Assembly (NCBI GenBank): GCA_024449915.1
Contig: JAMZAV010000067.1
Coordinates: 558,001 to 622,000, forward strand
Direction of reading: 5' to 3'
DNA from: Sweltsa coloradensis
Taxonomy: Eukaryota; Arthropoda; Insecta; Plecoptera; Chloroperlidae
Length of the DNA: 64,000 bases
Shown in pieces: positions 11,551 to 22,587 of the stretch; the first letter of the stretch is position 1, and the number at the start of each line of letters is the position of its first letter. The notes below the pieces were generated by a model. That model ran no database searches. It saw only the letters and a list, made by a program, of their open reading frames with translations, and was not told where the DNA came from. The translations under genes and the position numbers were made by a program.

Positions 11551-13130
11551 GCGAAATGATATCTTAACTTTGTAGGGCACAACTGCTGGATGAAACGTCG
11601 CTTGGCTCTTCAAGTATATCTCAACACTTTTAGGTGTGTAAGCTGCTTGGCTTGTTTTTATATCCCAATCATTTTAGTTGTGAAAATTAATGCTCGGCTG
11701 GCTTTTTACAATTTTTTTTTTTTATGTGTCGGATACTTACATCTATAATACGAGAGTATCAGATGACGTCACACCGTCTGTCATGGCCGACTGGTGGGCA
11801 AAAATTACGTTGGCGCCATCTAAATACATTTTAAAAGATTGAATTTTATTGAAGATTCTTAAAGTTGCACACAATTTGGCAGTTCAAACCAATCGAATAG
11901 GCCTCCTTATCTATTTTTTGCAAGAAAACAATGGAAATTGAAGCTCTGTTTTTTTTGTTTTAATAAAAATCTGGAACCTTGTAAAAGCAGGTCAAAGGGC
12001 TGTACCTGCTGGCCACTTACGACGCTTTAGAAGTAGAATTACCGTTTTGTGGTTGACAAAAAGTATTTCAATATTACTAGAAGAAGCTTAGCTACCCGAC
12101 ATATTGACATTTTGCATCGTACAAACTTTTTAATCAGTGAAGGCCCTAGGCAATGAAAAATATGTGATTTCTTCCTACCCGTCTATCGTTTCGTGGCCAT
12201 TGCATTCGTTGACCACCAGTTGCCCAAAGTAAGTAGATACTGCGCCACCGAAGCCTGCCTGAAACTCTCGAATAGCGACTAAACGATGTCAATCGGATAT
12301 ATAGTTGACCACTCTGACACGTGCACATTAACCTTAACCTTGGCGTCTGCGCAATACCAGCTTGCGGCGTCACTCTGAACTCAATTGGATGAATTGTTGA
12401 TAATCGTGATTGTTAAGTCGAGTATCGCAAGACATCGTACGTAATAGCTAGGCTTCGTGTCGCCGAGACCTAGAACTAACGTTCTATACTCAATAGTGTG
12501 GAGTGCCACACTGAGATGTTATTTGTCTGTTTTGTAAAGTAACCGAGTAAAAGTCATTGAGTATAAGTAATATGTTACTTTTTAAGTATTTTATTTACTA
12601 CTTGAATTACTTTTATTTTAATGTCTGTTACTGTAACCGAATTACTTTTATAAGTAATTATACTCAGTTTTCAATTAAGTTTTACTTTCCTCAAGCATGA
12701 TCGTACAGTGCAGTTTATATAAAATAATATAACAACGTCTCAAACTCAAACAATAAAAAGTAAAAATATTCGTGACTTATTTTTTTGTTTGGGTGTGACG
12801 GAACGAAAGTTTTCCGCTTTCTCCGCGTGTATGTGGGTCTTGGTTAACATGGCAACAATAAATTAATAACATAATTATTTTCTGTTCGTCATGCTGTCAG
12901 TTATTGCATTTTTAAGAATTTTATGAAGTAACGAAAAAGGTAATTCAATTACTTCATAAAGAAACTGTTATTGTGTCGCAATTACTTTAATAATAAAGTA
13001 ACTGATAGCTGTAATTTAATTTCTCTCACAAGCAAGTAACTGTAACTGTAACATTCAGCTGGAAGTACTGGCTATGTTTTCCATAGTCTGTATAAATGCA
13101 ATTTAAAACATGTTCTAGAATTTTGTAATT
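11551..13130. other. No gene seen; very AT-rich stretch at 12530-13060
   Basis: The stretch from 12530 to 13060 is dominated by AGTAATTACTTTTA-type motifs on both strands and ends in GTAACTGTAACTGTAAC. This resembles subterminal repeats of a DNA transposon, but I could not define its ends. Frames elsewhere show no domain. Confidence 0.4.
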
Positions 13131-14138
13131 CTAGGAAAACGTTAAAGTCCCGTCGCGTTAATGGATGAGCTATTTTAAAAGTTTTTAGTTTGCGTGGGAT
13201 CTATTTTTTATTTTATTTATTTATGTCTCTATTTGCAACAGGCAATGTAGCCTACTAGTGCAAATTTAATAGAGAAGGGAGGAGGGGAAACCCGGTACCG
13301 GCACATAGCCTACTCCTACCGAAAAGTACCAAGGGGACCAACGGCTTTACGTCCCATCCGAAAGGACGGTGTAACTTTTGACAGTCATATAGGTTCCTCC
13401 ACTAACCCGGACTGCCGAGCAGACGGCGCCAAGGAGAACGAAGCTGTCACACAAACTTACAAACCCTAGTCTGCTCTAGCCAGCGATATACGTGTGTTTC
13501 AGAGCAGAGCGGCGACCACTCAACCCCTGACCACGCCCGATGTTGCTTAACTTCAGTGTTCGAGTGGGAACTGGTTGAACGACCGCGGCTAAATCGCTGG
13601 CTGGCCTTTCGAATGCATTGTTGGTGATTGCTGTTGTCAAGTTTCTATTGTTACTTGTAAATTGTCATTATACCTATTACCTAAAAAAAAAACTGATATT
13701 AAAACCTTTATACTATGGATTTTGGCTAACTTTTTCAACTTTTTCTTTCAAAAAGCAATACATCACCATAACCTTACTGTCCATGTGAAATATGAACGTT
13801 GTAGCCCCACCGTTTGGTCAGAATCGGCCCAAATGTCACGAAAATATCGCACTAAAAATCGGAAAAAATCGTAAAAGTACGATATTTAGAGAAATATTTC
13901 TTCGATTGTACCCAAAAAAGCAAGTCTAAGTTCAGAGATTTCGAAGGTCCCCTCCAATTTTCATCCAGATCGCATATGCCGTTTACCCGGTATAGAGCGA
14001 ACAAACAGACAGAAAAACAAACAAAAAAACAAACGAACATATAAAAAAAACAAAAAAACAAACAAACAAACAAAAAAACACCCGAGCTAAATTTTTTGGG
14101 GGGTCGGTGAAATTGAAGTCTTCGCTTCGTTCATCCAA
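13131..14138 (-). mobile_element. HINE type A, copy 2, split by a 5S-derived SINE
   Basis: The 3' end CTAGGAAAACG...GCGTTAATGGATGAGC starts at 13131 and the 5' end TTGGATGAACGAAGC is at 14138. The homology to copy 1 breaks at about 13200 and resumes at 13609 (GAATGCATTG), the gap being the SINE. No coding. Confidence 0.65.
13200..13608 (-). mobile_element. 5S-rRNA-derived SINE (SINE3-like), copy 1
   Basis: On the minus strand the head reads AACACTGAAGTTAAGCAACA followed by TCGGGCGTGGTCAGGGGTTG, which parallels the 5S rRNA internal promoter region (A box AAGTTAAGCA..., C-box-like TGAGTGG...). The body has TCGGATGGGACGTAAAGCCG and the 3' tail is A/T-rich (TATTTTATTTATTTATG as read on plus). 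It interrupts a HINE. Confidence 0.7.
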
Positions 14139-14232
14139 CAATCCAGAAGTTACAAAAATATATCCTGGCCGGTGTTTGTCGTCCCCGGGTCTCCCATATT
14201 CCGGGAATAAAGTTGCCTTATAGCCAACTAGT
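14139..14232. other. Spacer without features
   Basis: Short sequence containing TCCCGGGTCTCCCATATTCCGGG-like palindromic words; nothing callable. Confidence 0.3.
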
Positions 14233-14530
14233 CTAGGAAAACGCCAGTCTTTGTTAGACGAGTGAGCGCGTCATGTGTTGAGTACCCCGGAACATTTGAA
14301 TATATAAGATGATTGATATTATGTAAGGTATAAACGGTAGGGTTTTGAATTTATTTGGTATAAGGGCACGTCAACTGTAAGGCCACAATGCTCCACTCTA
14401 GCCTATGGTAGGCTAGGGAGGAAAGATCCATCCTGGATCCAGCCTTAGGTAGGGGTAAGAAATGAAATGTTCCCAGGTACTAAACACATGGCTCACTCAT
14501 TCGTCTAACAACGACTTTGGTGTTTTCTAG
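14233..14530. mobile_element. Short element bounded by inverted HINE-like 3' ends
   Basis: CTAGGAAAACGCC...GTTAGACGAGTGAGC at the left is mirrored by GCTCACTCATTCGTCTAAC...GTGTTTTCTAG at the right. Both ends resemble the 3' end of the HINEs, but the stem sequence differs. The interior has a minus-oriented fragment of the SINE found at 61925-62301 (GGGCACGTCAACTGTAAGGCCACAAT, about 14364-14390). Confidence 0.5.
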
Positions 14531-14623
14531 TTATAATAGTATTAACGTGTTTCTGAGTATAAAAACATACAAAGTTAACTTTAAAATAATTTTTTTTGGA
14601 AGCAAAATAATTTGCATTAGTAT

Positions 14624-15414
14624 TTGGATGAGCGTAGCGAGCGAAGCGAAGATTCCATTTCACTACACTGGAGAAAAAAATCCGAAATAATTTTTTTCTT
14701 TCTTTTTTTGGTATTTTAGTGTGTTTGTCCACACGGTTCTGGCTAAACCGATACTCCAATTGCAATGTAATTTTATGGATGCCTTTGAAATCTCTGAACT
14801 TACAACTGCCACGTATTTAAGCGCAATCGAAAAATTATTTCTCATTAAAATCGCAATTTTACGATTTTTTTTCGATTTAAAAAAATTCTTCGACTTATAA
14901 CACCTACATGCTTTATCCGATTGTAATGATTTTTTCACGAAACCTTAATTTTATAAATTTATATATTCGTGTGAAATTTGAGAGCAATCAAAAATTATTT
15001 CTTATGAAAATCGCAATTTTACGATTTATTTTTATTTTTAAACATTATTCGACGAATAATACCTACATGCTTTATCCGATTGTAATGATTTTTACAAAGA
15101 ACCTTAATTTAATGAATTTATATATTGGTGTGAAATTTTAAGCGCAATCGAAAAAGAAGTTCTTATGAAAATCGCAATTTTACTCTTTGATCGTTTAAAA
15201 AAAAATCTTCGACTTAAAACATCTACATGCTTTATCTGATTTAATGATATTTTCACAGAAACTCAAAATTATGAATTTATATATTTTTTGTAAAATTTGA
15301 GTGCAATCAAAAAATAATTTCTCATGAAAACCGCAATTTTACTCTTTTTTCGTTTAAAAAAAACATTCGCTCATCCAACAACGCGCCTGAAAAAGCGTTT
15401 GCGAAGCTTTCTAG
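14624..15414 (+). mobile_element. HINE type B, copy 1, with internal tandem repeats
   Basis: It starts TTGGATGAGCGTAGCG and ends GCTCATCCAACAACGC, loop, GCGTTTGCGAAGC, CTAG. Between about 14820 and 15360 are three to four diverged tandem units of roughly 170 bp, each with CATGCTTTATCTGATT-like, CACGAAACCTTAATTTTA-like and AAATCGCAATTTTAC blocks. Internal tandem repeats are a known feature of HINEs. Confidence 0.65.
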
Positions 15415-15583
15415 TTGAGATGACGTTTCTCAAGTCTAGACTGAAGTGAACATGTTTTGGTGGTTTCAAGTGATAAAACAATTAATTGTGACTCGTTTAC
15501 ATCTCAGCTTCTACTGATCTTCTTCGCTATGGTTTCCACCAACAAAACACTGATTGGTTTTACATGTGATTCCAGATGAGGGT

Positions 15584-16563
15584 GTCCATTCGTCCCGTTA
15601 AAAACGGGACAGTCCCGCTTTTTAGGGACCTGTCCCGGTGTCCCGACAACTGTTCACGGGACGCTGTTTTGTCCCGTTTTTGTAAATATACCGATTTCAC
15701 TTGTAGCTCGTGGCTCGTCTGCTGTAAATTAACGTACTCTTCGCGTATTCTGTATACACTTTTCTGTAGGTCTTGACTCTGCACGAATGAATGCGTAACC
15801 AGCAGGCGGAGCGTAGAGGGGGGTGGGGTTGGTTGACGGCAGCAGGAACACGAATTGTCCCGAGCCCCAACAAAGTTGCTGTGGTTTTGCAGCCGAGCAA
15901 CATGATACGCGAATAGTTTCCGTTCTTGTCGATCTCGATCGAGCGTCCAGCGATCAGGATGCCAAAACGTAAGTGTAAGTTTACAGACGCTATATAAAAC
16001 GAGTTTTCGTTCCTAAAACAGGGGTTTTCGGGTGACTAAGTGGAATGCTGTCGTGAGGAAATAAATATTTAAAAAAAATTAGTATGATTGCAAGCCTACT
16101 TCGCCTGCAATTCGATATTTAATTATTATTATTAGCAGCAATTAAATGTGGGGAAGCTAATTTTGATTTAAAAACATATTTTTACTTCATAACCTCACTT
16201 TTACGAGATGGTTTTTTCGTCTTGTAAGCGTGAGTGTGTAAAATGCCGCCGCCTGAAAGTGTGTTTTCAATGACGATGTTAAGAAGGACTTTCCTTATCT
16301 TGTTAAACACGAGACTGATAATGACAAAGTGTTTTGTACGATCTGCAAAGCAAGATTTTCTATAGGTAGTAATTATCCATTAAGGTAATCCCCCGAGTTG
16401 CCATTTTTCAGTTAAAACATGACAAAATAATTGTAGTATGGTGAAAATTTTTTTCGCCTTTGGCGAAAAAGACTCCGGCGGCTGGGGCTTCGCCCCAGAC
16501 CCCAGCTACAACCACCGGAAATTTGTCCCGCTTTTTAGTTTGGAAATATGGACACCATGCCGG
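15584..16563 (+). mobile_element. hAT-like remnant with BED-finger fragment
   Basis: The left end GGTGTCCAT is mirrored by ATGGACACC at the right, and both subterminal regions carry GTCCCGCTTTTTAG (about 15613 and 16527). Inside are a start-like MPKRKCKFTD (about 15959) and a BED-type zinc finger piece (separate feature). No catalytic domain and no clear 8-bp duplication, so the hAT assignment is tentative. Confidence 0.4.
16269..16386 (+). pseudogene. BED-type zinc finger fragment (hAT/ZBED-derived)
   Basis: The plus frame reads FNDDVKKDFPYLVKHETDND and continues KVFCTICKARFSIGSNYPLR before a stop. The CxxC pair preceded by an aromatic/basic lead and followed by FSIG matches the N-terminal BED/TTF-like finger of hAT-derived proteins. 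The second half of the finger and everything downstream are missing. Confidence 0.5.
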
Positions 16564-16907
16564 CGCCGGGGCGGTTGAAGAACAAATAGAAAGAGACCAT
16601 AAGCTCCAACACATCACAATCGTAACATCGAGTTCAAATATTTAGTTTCGTTTCATAAGGCCCAGTTCCCACAAATTAATTTAGTCCTAAAAAGATAGGA
16701 TTGACATGTTTAATTGTTATTGTTCTAGTCTTAAGAAATCAGTTTTATCAAAACAAAAACTCTTAAGACCGGCCAATCAGATGTCAAGAATCAATACGAC
16801 GACCAATAAAAAGGAGTAACTTCATTGACAGGCCACTAAAATATAGCCAAACAATCAGGATATCGGATTTCTTATAGCAAAAAGAGTTTTTTAAGAGTAA
16901 ACCAAAT

Positions 16908-17000
16908 TAATTTCTCGATTTGGTTGTTCGGGAAACACTCCAGTAGGTGAAATTGTTATTATTTACCACAATTCAGAAATTACAAAAGTCCGCCCCAACT
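16908..17000 (-). mobile_element. tRNA-derived unit, truncated
   Basis: TTTCTCGATTTGGTTGTTCGGGAAACACTCC and AATTCAGAAATTACAAAAGTCCGCCCCAAC match the 3' half of the units at 26.1-27.1 kb; the tRNA-like core is cut after a few bases and joined to the unit's other flank (CAATCCATTCA). Confidence 0.6.
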
Positions 17001-17654
17001 GTTCAATCCATTCATTGGATGAGCGAAGCGAAGACTTCAATTTCACTGACCCCTCAAAATATTTACCTCCAATGTGTTTTTGTTTTTTGTTTTTCTGTCT
17101 CTTTGTTTGCTCTCTACCGGGCAAATGGCATATGCGATCAAAATGAAAATTTAAGGGGACCTTTGAAATCTCTGAACTTAGACTTGCCACGTTTTTTGTT
17201 ATTTTTGAAGAAATATTTCTTATGAATATCGTACTTTTACGATTTTTTACGATTTTTAGCGCGATATTTTCGTGACATTTGCGCCGATTCTGACCAAACT
17301 GGTGGGGCTCTAACGTTCATATTTTACATGGATATTAAGGTAATGGTGATTTATTTATTATTTATTTGTCTCTGTAATTTGTACACATTATACAAAAATT
17401 ACAGAATGAAACAGGAAAGCAGGCCTATTGTGGCCCATTCACCGCAGTGATCCTGTTCCATTCTACACATTAATAAAATAATAAAATAACATAAATTCTC
17501 TTATAAAAGGACGATAATGATAATGGTGAAATGGATGATACAGTTTATTAATATGATAGTTAAAAATGAAATGAACTAATGTTTAATGCCGGTATCAAAG
17601 ATCCATTTGTCTTAGCGGTGGTCGTCAACTATAGGTCAATCAGGCAACCATTTG

Positions 17655-20600
17655 TCATCTTAAGTGATCTTGAATGGCCCTTTTAAACGCCTTATCAGAG
17701 ATCCGTGACTCACGAATGTCCAAAGGCAGGGAGTTCCAAACACTGGCAGCTCTCTGGTAGAATGACCTTTGATAAGCCAGTGTTCGCGCAAAAGGAGGGC
17801 GCAGCAGCACTCCACTCTTGGCACCCCTACCCAAGAAAACATACCGATTGTCCAGGTGAAGGCACTTCAAAGGGTCAACATCAGCTTGTTTGCATAATCC
17901 CTTTGCAAGTAGAAGAATATCCATCTGTTTAATAACATTACTGATAAGAGGAAAATCACATTTTCCGCGACGTTCTTCAGCATTGAGAGACTTATCAAAA
18001 CCCAGTATCAATTTTGTAGCCCGGTTTTGAATACGTTCCAGAGTGCACATATTTATTTCCGTCGACGGATGCCATGCTGGAATTGCATATAGTAGTGTAG
18101 GACGAACTACAGTCAGGTATAATGTCCTTAGAACTTTTGGCTTGCATTCTTTAAGGTTACTGTACAGAAAACCTAGTAATTTAGACGTTTTTGATCTTAT
18201 GGTTTGCACATGGAAGTTCCATTTGAGATCAGCAGTGATGTTTAGTCCCAGAAGCTTCAGTCTGTCTGTGTTGTCAATTGGATTCCCCTGTACATGGTAC
18301 CTAGAGTTCGCAGTTAAAGCGGATTTAGACATTCTAAAGCAAACGCTTTTCTTTACGTTCAAATTCATGCTGTTCTGGCGGCACCAAAGTGATATATTAT
18401 CCAGGTCCTGTTGTAATATTTCAATATCTTCAGCAGTCATAATAAATCTGTACAGTGTAAAGTCATCTGCATATTGGTAGCAACTAGACTGTACGCATGC
18501 TGGAAGGTCAAGCATAAATATTACAAAGAATAAGGGACCGACAACTGATCCCTGTGGAACCCCAGATGTCACTGCCACTGGCCTCGATGTTGCCCCACTA
18601 TGAACTACACTCTGCGTCCTTCCAGTTAGGAAGGAATCGCACCACTGTAGAAGGTTTCCAACAATGCCGTAGTGTTCAAGCTTCTTAAGTAATCTTGCAT
18701 GTGGGACAGAATCAAACGCCTAGCTCCAGTCTTATGATATTACATCTATTTGTTTAGTCGAAATTTTGTCCATCATGTGCTGCCAGTCCTCAATCAATTC
18801 TGTTAGCATGGTTACGCAAGACCTTCTGGGAAGAAATCCATGCTGTTGGTTGTTGATTAGTCCGTGTTCATAGAAGTGCTTAAGGATGTAAAACGAAGTA
18901 ACCTGTTCTAGCATTTTACACAGAACCGATGTTAAAGCAATAGGTCTATAGTTGTTTACGTCCTCCTTCGTCCCGGCCTTGTATATAGGAACAACGTTAG
19001 CACGCTTCCAGTCAGCCGGGATTTGCCCTGTGGAAAGTGACAGGTTGTAGAGACAAGCTAACGACGGTGCAACAGCAACTGCACACTCCTTTAAAATTCT
19101 TGTGGGTATGCCATCCGGCCCAGACGCAGCTCCTGCACGAAGTTTCTTAATCTTAAGTAGAACAATGTCCTCAGTGACCATAATATCTCCGAGGGTCAGG
19201 GGAGGTGATGGGGCGTTGATGCCGAACGATCCAGATGTGGGTGGAGGCGTAAAATTAGATTTAAATTTTGCACTAAAAGCTTCTGCTATGTCTTTAGGGT
19301 CACGAAGCAATTTGTCTCCTGCCCTGAAAAATTCCGGAACCGTACTTCCACTTTTCCCACGAATAAATTTCCAGACATTCTTGGGATTATTTGATGTGCC
19401 TAGTTTCCACATGTAACTGCGATGAGATTGACGTGTAAGACGCTTTACATTCTTCTTAGCTTTGCAAAATTTCTCTAAATTGCTATCACTTGGGCTCTCT
19501 TTCCAACGCTTGTATAGTTTGTCACGTTTCTTGATGAGGTTAACAATCGAATTTGTGATCCAGGCTGGTCGCTGCTTACCACTGATAGTGACTTTGGGAA
19601 TAGCTCTGTCGACATTTAGCCAGAAGGTTGTCTTCCATTGATGCCAAAACAGTTCGATGTCATTGTTAACCGCTAACACTGGTAGGTTGTTAAACAATAG
19701 TCCTCGTAGTTGATCCCAATTAGCCCTAGTGTAGTTGTATGCTTTCTTAGAGATAGTTTTTATCTTAGGTTTTTCCATTTTAAGTGAGGTGAGAATAGCC
19801 TCATGATCACTCACTCCTGGAATCACCTGCACACTGTTGACAATGTGTGTCTCGTTGCATAACACTAGGTCTAGAAGAGACTGTTTTGTGGCGGTGATCT
19901 GGTTGGCTCCTGCACTAGCTGATTTAAAAAGAGGTCATCAAATGCCGTCAGATACTCTTCTGCTATTTTGCTATTGGCACGATTTATTGCATTTATCTTC
20001 CATGTTATATCCAAATTGAAATCCCCAAAAGCAAAACAGACCTAAATTCTTCATTTCTTTTTGGACTAGTTTTAGAGAAGCTAGCATTTTATTATCATGT
20101 TCTGGGTTAGTTTTCGCTCTATATGCGGAACCACAAAGTATTTTTTCCCTACCAAACCCCATCTCAACCCAAACTATTTCCGCGTCCGTCTCGAGATCCA
20201 CACGCCTCACTGCAGCAAGTTCCGGCCTCGTGGCAATAAGCACTCCACCTCCTAGAGACTTTCTGTCTTTTCTAAACACTGTATAAGTGTCGCCAAAAAG
20301 TTCCCAGTCACTCACTGATGCAGTAAGCCAAGTTTCACATGCACAAATAATTGATGCATTTTGAGCCTCAAGCCACGCTCGGATGAGTGGTCTACGGTTG
20401 GCGTTATTTAAACTTCTTGCATTGAAGGATAGCACTGACATGTTGTTGCAATGATTAATAGAAACGTCACCAATATCAGAGTCCATGCTACTTTCAAATA
20501 GAGAATCAGAGAACTGTGGTACAGTACATTTCCAGCAAGTGTACTTTTCAGTTCCTCTAGCAATCAGTCTGTATTCTCGCCCTGTGATATCTGCGCATGT

Positions 20601-21059
20601 TTTGTGGATTGGTGACACGCACTTTGAGCAATTTATAAAAATTTGGTTTTTTCTTCCACCTAAAAGGCAAACGCCACAATAGGTGGCTCGTGGGGGTCCG
20701 GGGTTCAGTTCAATATCGCCGCTGAGGGCAAGTATCAGTAGAACGACAACACTGAGCGCCAAGGTGGGTTCCCGACGACGCCGAGACCGAGGTCTGCCTC
20801 TGACGCAATCCCAGAACATAACAAGCATTCTATAGGATAATTTAGATCCACACAGCGTGTAGGCCGAAACTTTACATTTACCCACAATCAATAAGTTTTC
20901 ATGCAATTTGTTGCAATGTATGGTTACATGAATGTTATGCTGTCGAAACAGTGACGCTCTGGAAAACGTCAATGCTTGTCTGATTATTAAAAATACCAGT
21001 ATACAAAAAAGCATTCTGCTCAGAACACCTCTGCATGCTACCATTTTGCTAGTTGACAC
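17655..21059 (-). pseudogene. CR1-like pol: 2A-like motif, PHD-like finger, endonuclease, RT
   Basis: Order from the N-terminus: a hydrophobic segment; the 2A-like GDIELNPGP (20694-20720); a C4HC3 PHD-like finger (CGVC...CSKC...H..C...CWKC); an APE endonuclease with SFNARSL, ETWL, GGGVLIA, GDFN and SDHEA; and an RT with GPDGIP, YRPIALTS, QHGFLPRRS, LDWS.AFDSVPHA, GVPQGSVVGPLFF and the catalytic YADD. A frameshift near 20025 is compensated near 19912. Two in-frame stops, TAA at 18732-18734 and TAG just downstream in the DWS.AFDS motif, end the frame. The C-terminus (VWNSLPLDIRES...IQDHLR) is intact. The PHD-like finger and 2A are known features of this group; activity of this copy is excluded by the breaks. 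Confidence 0.85.
20694..20720 (-). other. 2A-like ribosome-skipping motif (GDIELNPGP)
   Basis: Matches the D(V/I)ExNPGP consensus exactly, with a hydrophobic, leucine/valine-rich lead (ALSVVVLLILALS). The next residue is P. Such motifs are documented at the N-terminus of some CR1-like retrotransposon proteins, where they release the upstream peptide co-translationally. Function here is inferred. Confidence 0.75.
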
Positions 21060-21634
21060 TTGGATGCAAAGAATTGTAGATTTGTATCTTTGGTTATAAG
21101 ATCTTTGGTGATCCAGCCAAATAAACTGTCAACTGTTTAAAAATTTTAACTTTCACATTATGTTGTTAAAAAACAAGATATTAAATCACTATTTACTCAC
21201 AAACTCTCCCAAACAAACTGTAGATAACATTAACCCGATGAAATTAGGGTTCACACAGTATTATAAGATAAAAATTAATGTCAATAATACTTTTAAAGTA
21301 AAAATATGAAATAAAAACATGGACTTTCAGATATTTTACAAGTCCAGTTCAATAAACTCACCGCCAACGCGCTTTATTGCTTTTTGAAAGAAAAAGTTGG
21401 AAAAGTTAGCCGGAACCAAAGAAAAAAGGTTTTAATATGAGTTTTTTGAGGTTTATAATAACAATAAACAAGTAGCAATAGAAACATAACAACAATCACC
21501 TACAATGCATTCAAAAAGCACTTGCAACTGAAAAGTGAGTTCTACGCAAACTAAAAACTTACAAAAAAGCTCATCCATCAACGCGGCGGGACTTAAGCGT
21601 TTTCCTAGTATGTATAATGCAGCTACAAAAGATT

Positions 21635-21750
21635 AAAATGTACTCGTCCTGATGGTCAAGTGGTTAAGGCGCTCTCCTTGAATGTGGGAGACCCGTGGTT
21701 CGAATCCCGGTTGGGGCGGACTTTTTAATTTCTGAATTGTAGTAAATAAT
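21635..21750 (+). mobile_element. tRNA-derived SINE unit
   Basis: A-box-like TGGTCAAGTGG and B box GGTTCGAATCC are spaced as in a tRNA and bracketed by the family's flanks (GATTAAAATGTAC on the left, TTTAATTTCTGAATTGTAG on the right). The T-stem and acceptor pairing are imperfect, so this is not a functional tRNA gene. Confidence 0.7.
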
Positions 21751-21842
21751 AAACCAAATTTGTGGGAACTGGGCCTAACATTAGTCAGTATGATATGACA
21801 CAAAATATACATTGATTGCAAATTAGCTAGCTATACACTTTA

Positions 21843-22576
21843 TTGGATGAGCAAAGTGAAGACTTCAATTTCACTTTTTTTTTCACTTACGTTACTTCAA
21901 GAAAAATAGCTCGGGGTTTTGTTTTTGTTAGTTTTTTTGTCTGTTTGTTCGCTCTCTACCGGGCAAATGGCGTATGCGATCTTGATGAAAATTGGAGGGG
22001 ACCTTTGAAATTTCTGAACTTAGACCTACCATGTTTTTGGGTATAATCGATCAAATATTTCTAATGATTATCATACTTTTACAATTTTTTTTCATTTTTA
22101 AAAGAGATATTTTGTGATATTTGGCAAACGGCTACTCCGATATTGATGAAACTTTATGGGAACGTTAAATATCACTGAAATTATATATGTTATGATTTTA
22201 GAGACATTTGAAAAGATATTTCTTATAGAAATCGTACTTTTACGATTTTCCCCCCAGTTTTTATAACGATATTTTTTGATATTTAGGCCGATTCTGACCA
22301 AACGGGTGGGGCTACAACGTTCATATTTTACATTGACATAAATAATATAGTGATGTAGAGCCTCATGAAAGAAAAAGTTGAAAAAGTTGCTCAAAATTCA
22401 TAGAAATAAAGGTTTTAATATAAAACTTTTACAGGGGTAAAATAAACAAGTAATATCAAGTAACTACACAAAAAGTAATGACATTCCACTAAAAAAACGT
22501 AATCATTTTACAGAAATATTCTAAAAGAAGCTCATTCATCAACGCGACTGGAAAAAGCGTTCGCGAAGCGGCCTAG
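21843..22576 (+). mobile_element. HINE with A-type 5' end and B-type 3' end
   Basis: It starts TTGGATGAGCAAAGTG and ends GCTCATTCATCAACGCGACT...GCGTTCGCGAAGCG...CTAG. The A-type body runs to about 22090 and then diverges with an extra internal unit (22110-22250). It looks like a chimera of the two end types. Confidence 0.6.
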
Positions 22577-22587
22577 TATTTAATTGA

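Larger units (their letters stand above)
17354..21371 (-). mobile_element. CR1-like non-LTR retrotransposon, near full length, dead
   Basis: About 4.0 kb inserted in a HINE. The 3' tail ACAAATAAATAATAAATAAA lies at about 17354-17375. The 5' region upstream of the ORF spans about 21060-21371. A single pol-type ORF covers 21059-17655 with two frameshifts and two stops. The 2A-like motif, PHD-like finger, APE-type endonuclease and RT fit the CR1 group (CR1/L2/Rex1-like). Confidence 0.75.
17015..21608 (+). mobile_element. HINE type A, copy 3, split by the CR1-like LINE
   Basis: The 5' end TTGGATGAGCGAAGCGAAG is at 17015 and the 3' end AACGCGGCGGGACTTAAGCG...CTAG at 21608. The HINE text stops at AATGGTGAT (about 17353) and resumes at TTATTGCTTTTTGAAAG (about 21372). 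The flanks outside the element (CCATTCA and ATGTATAATGC) are contiguous in the tRNA-derived unit at 26.9-27.0 kb, which confirms both ends. Confidence 0.7.
16659..21775. mobile_element. PIF/Harbinger-like element swollen by nested insertions
   Basis: The ends GGCCCAGTTCCCACAAATT (16659) and its reverse complement (ending 21775) are flanked by TAA on both sides (16656-16658 and 21776-21778), the 3-bp target typical of PIF/Harbinger. Without its insertions the element is a few hundred bp with tRNA-derived sequence inside, that is a MITE-like derivative. A HINE (17015-21608) is inserted in it, and a LINE is inserted in the HINE. Confidence 0.65.

Noticed and set aside
15576..15903. Overlapping open frames around GTCCCG repeats
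   Set aside because: They are products of subterminal repeats of the hAT-like remnant.
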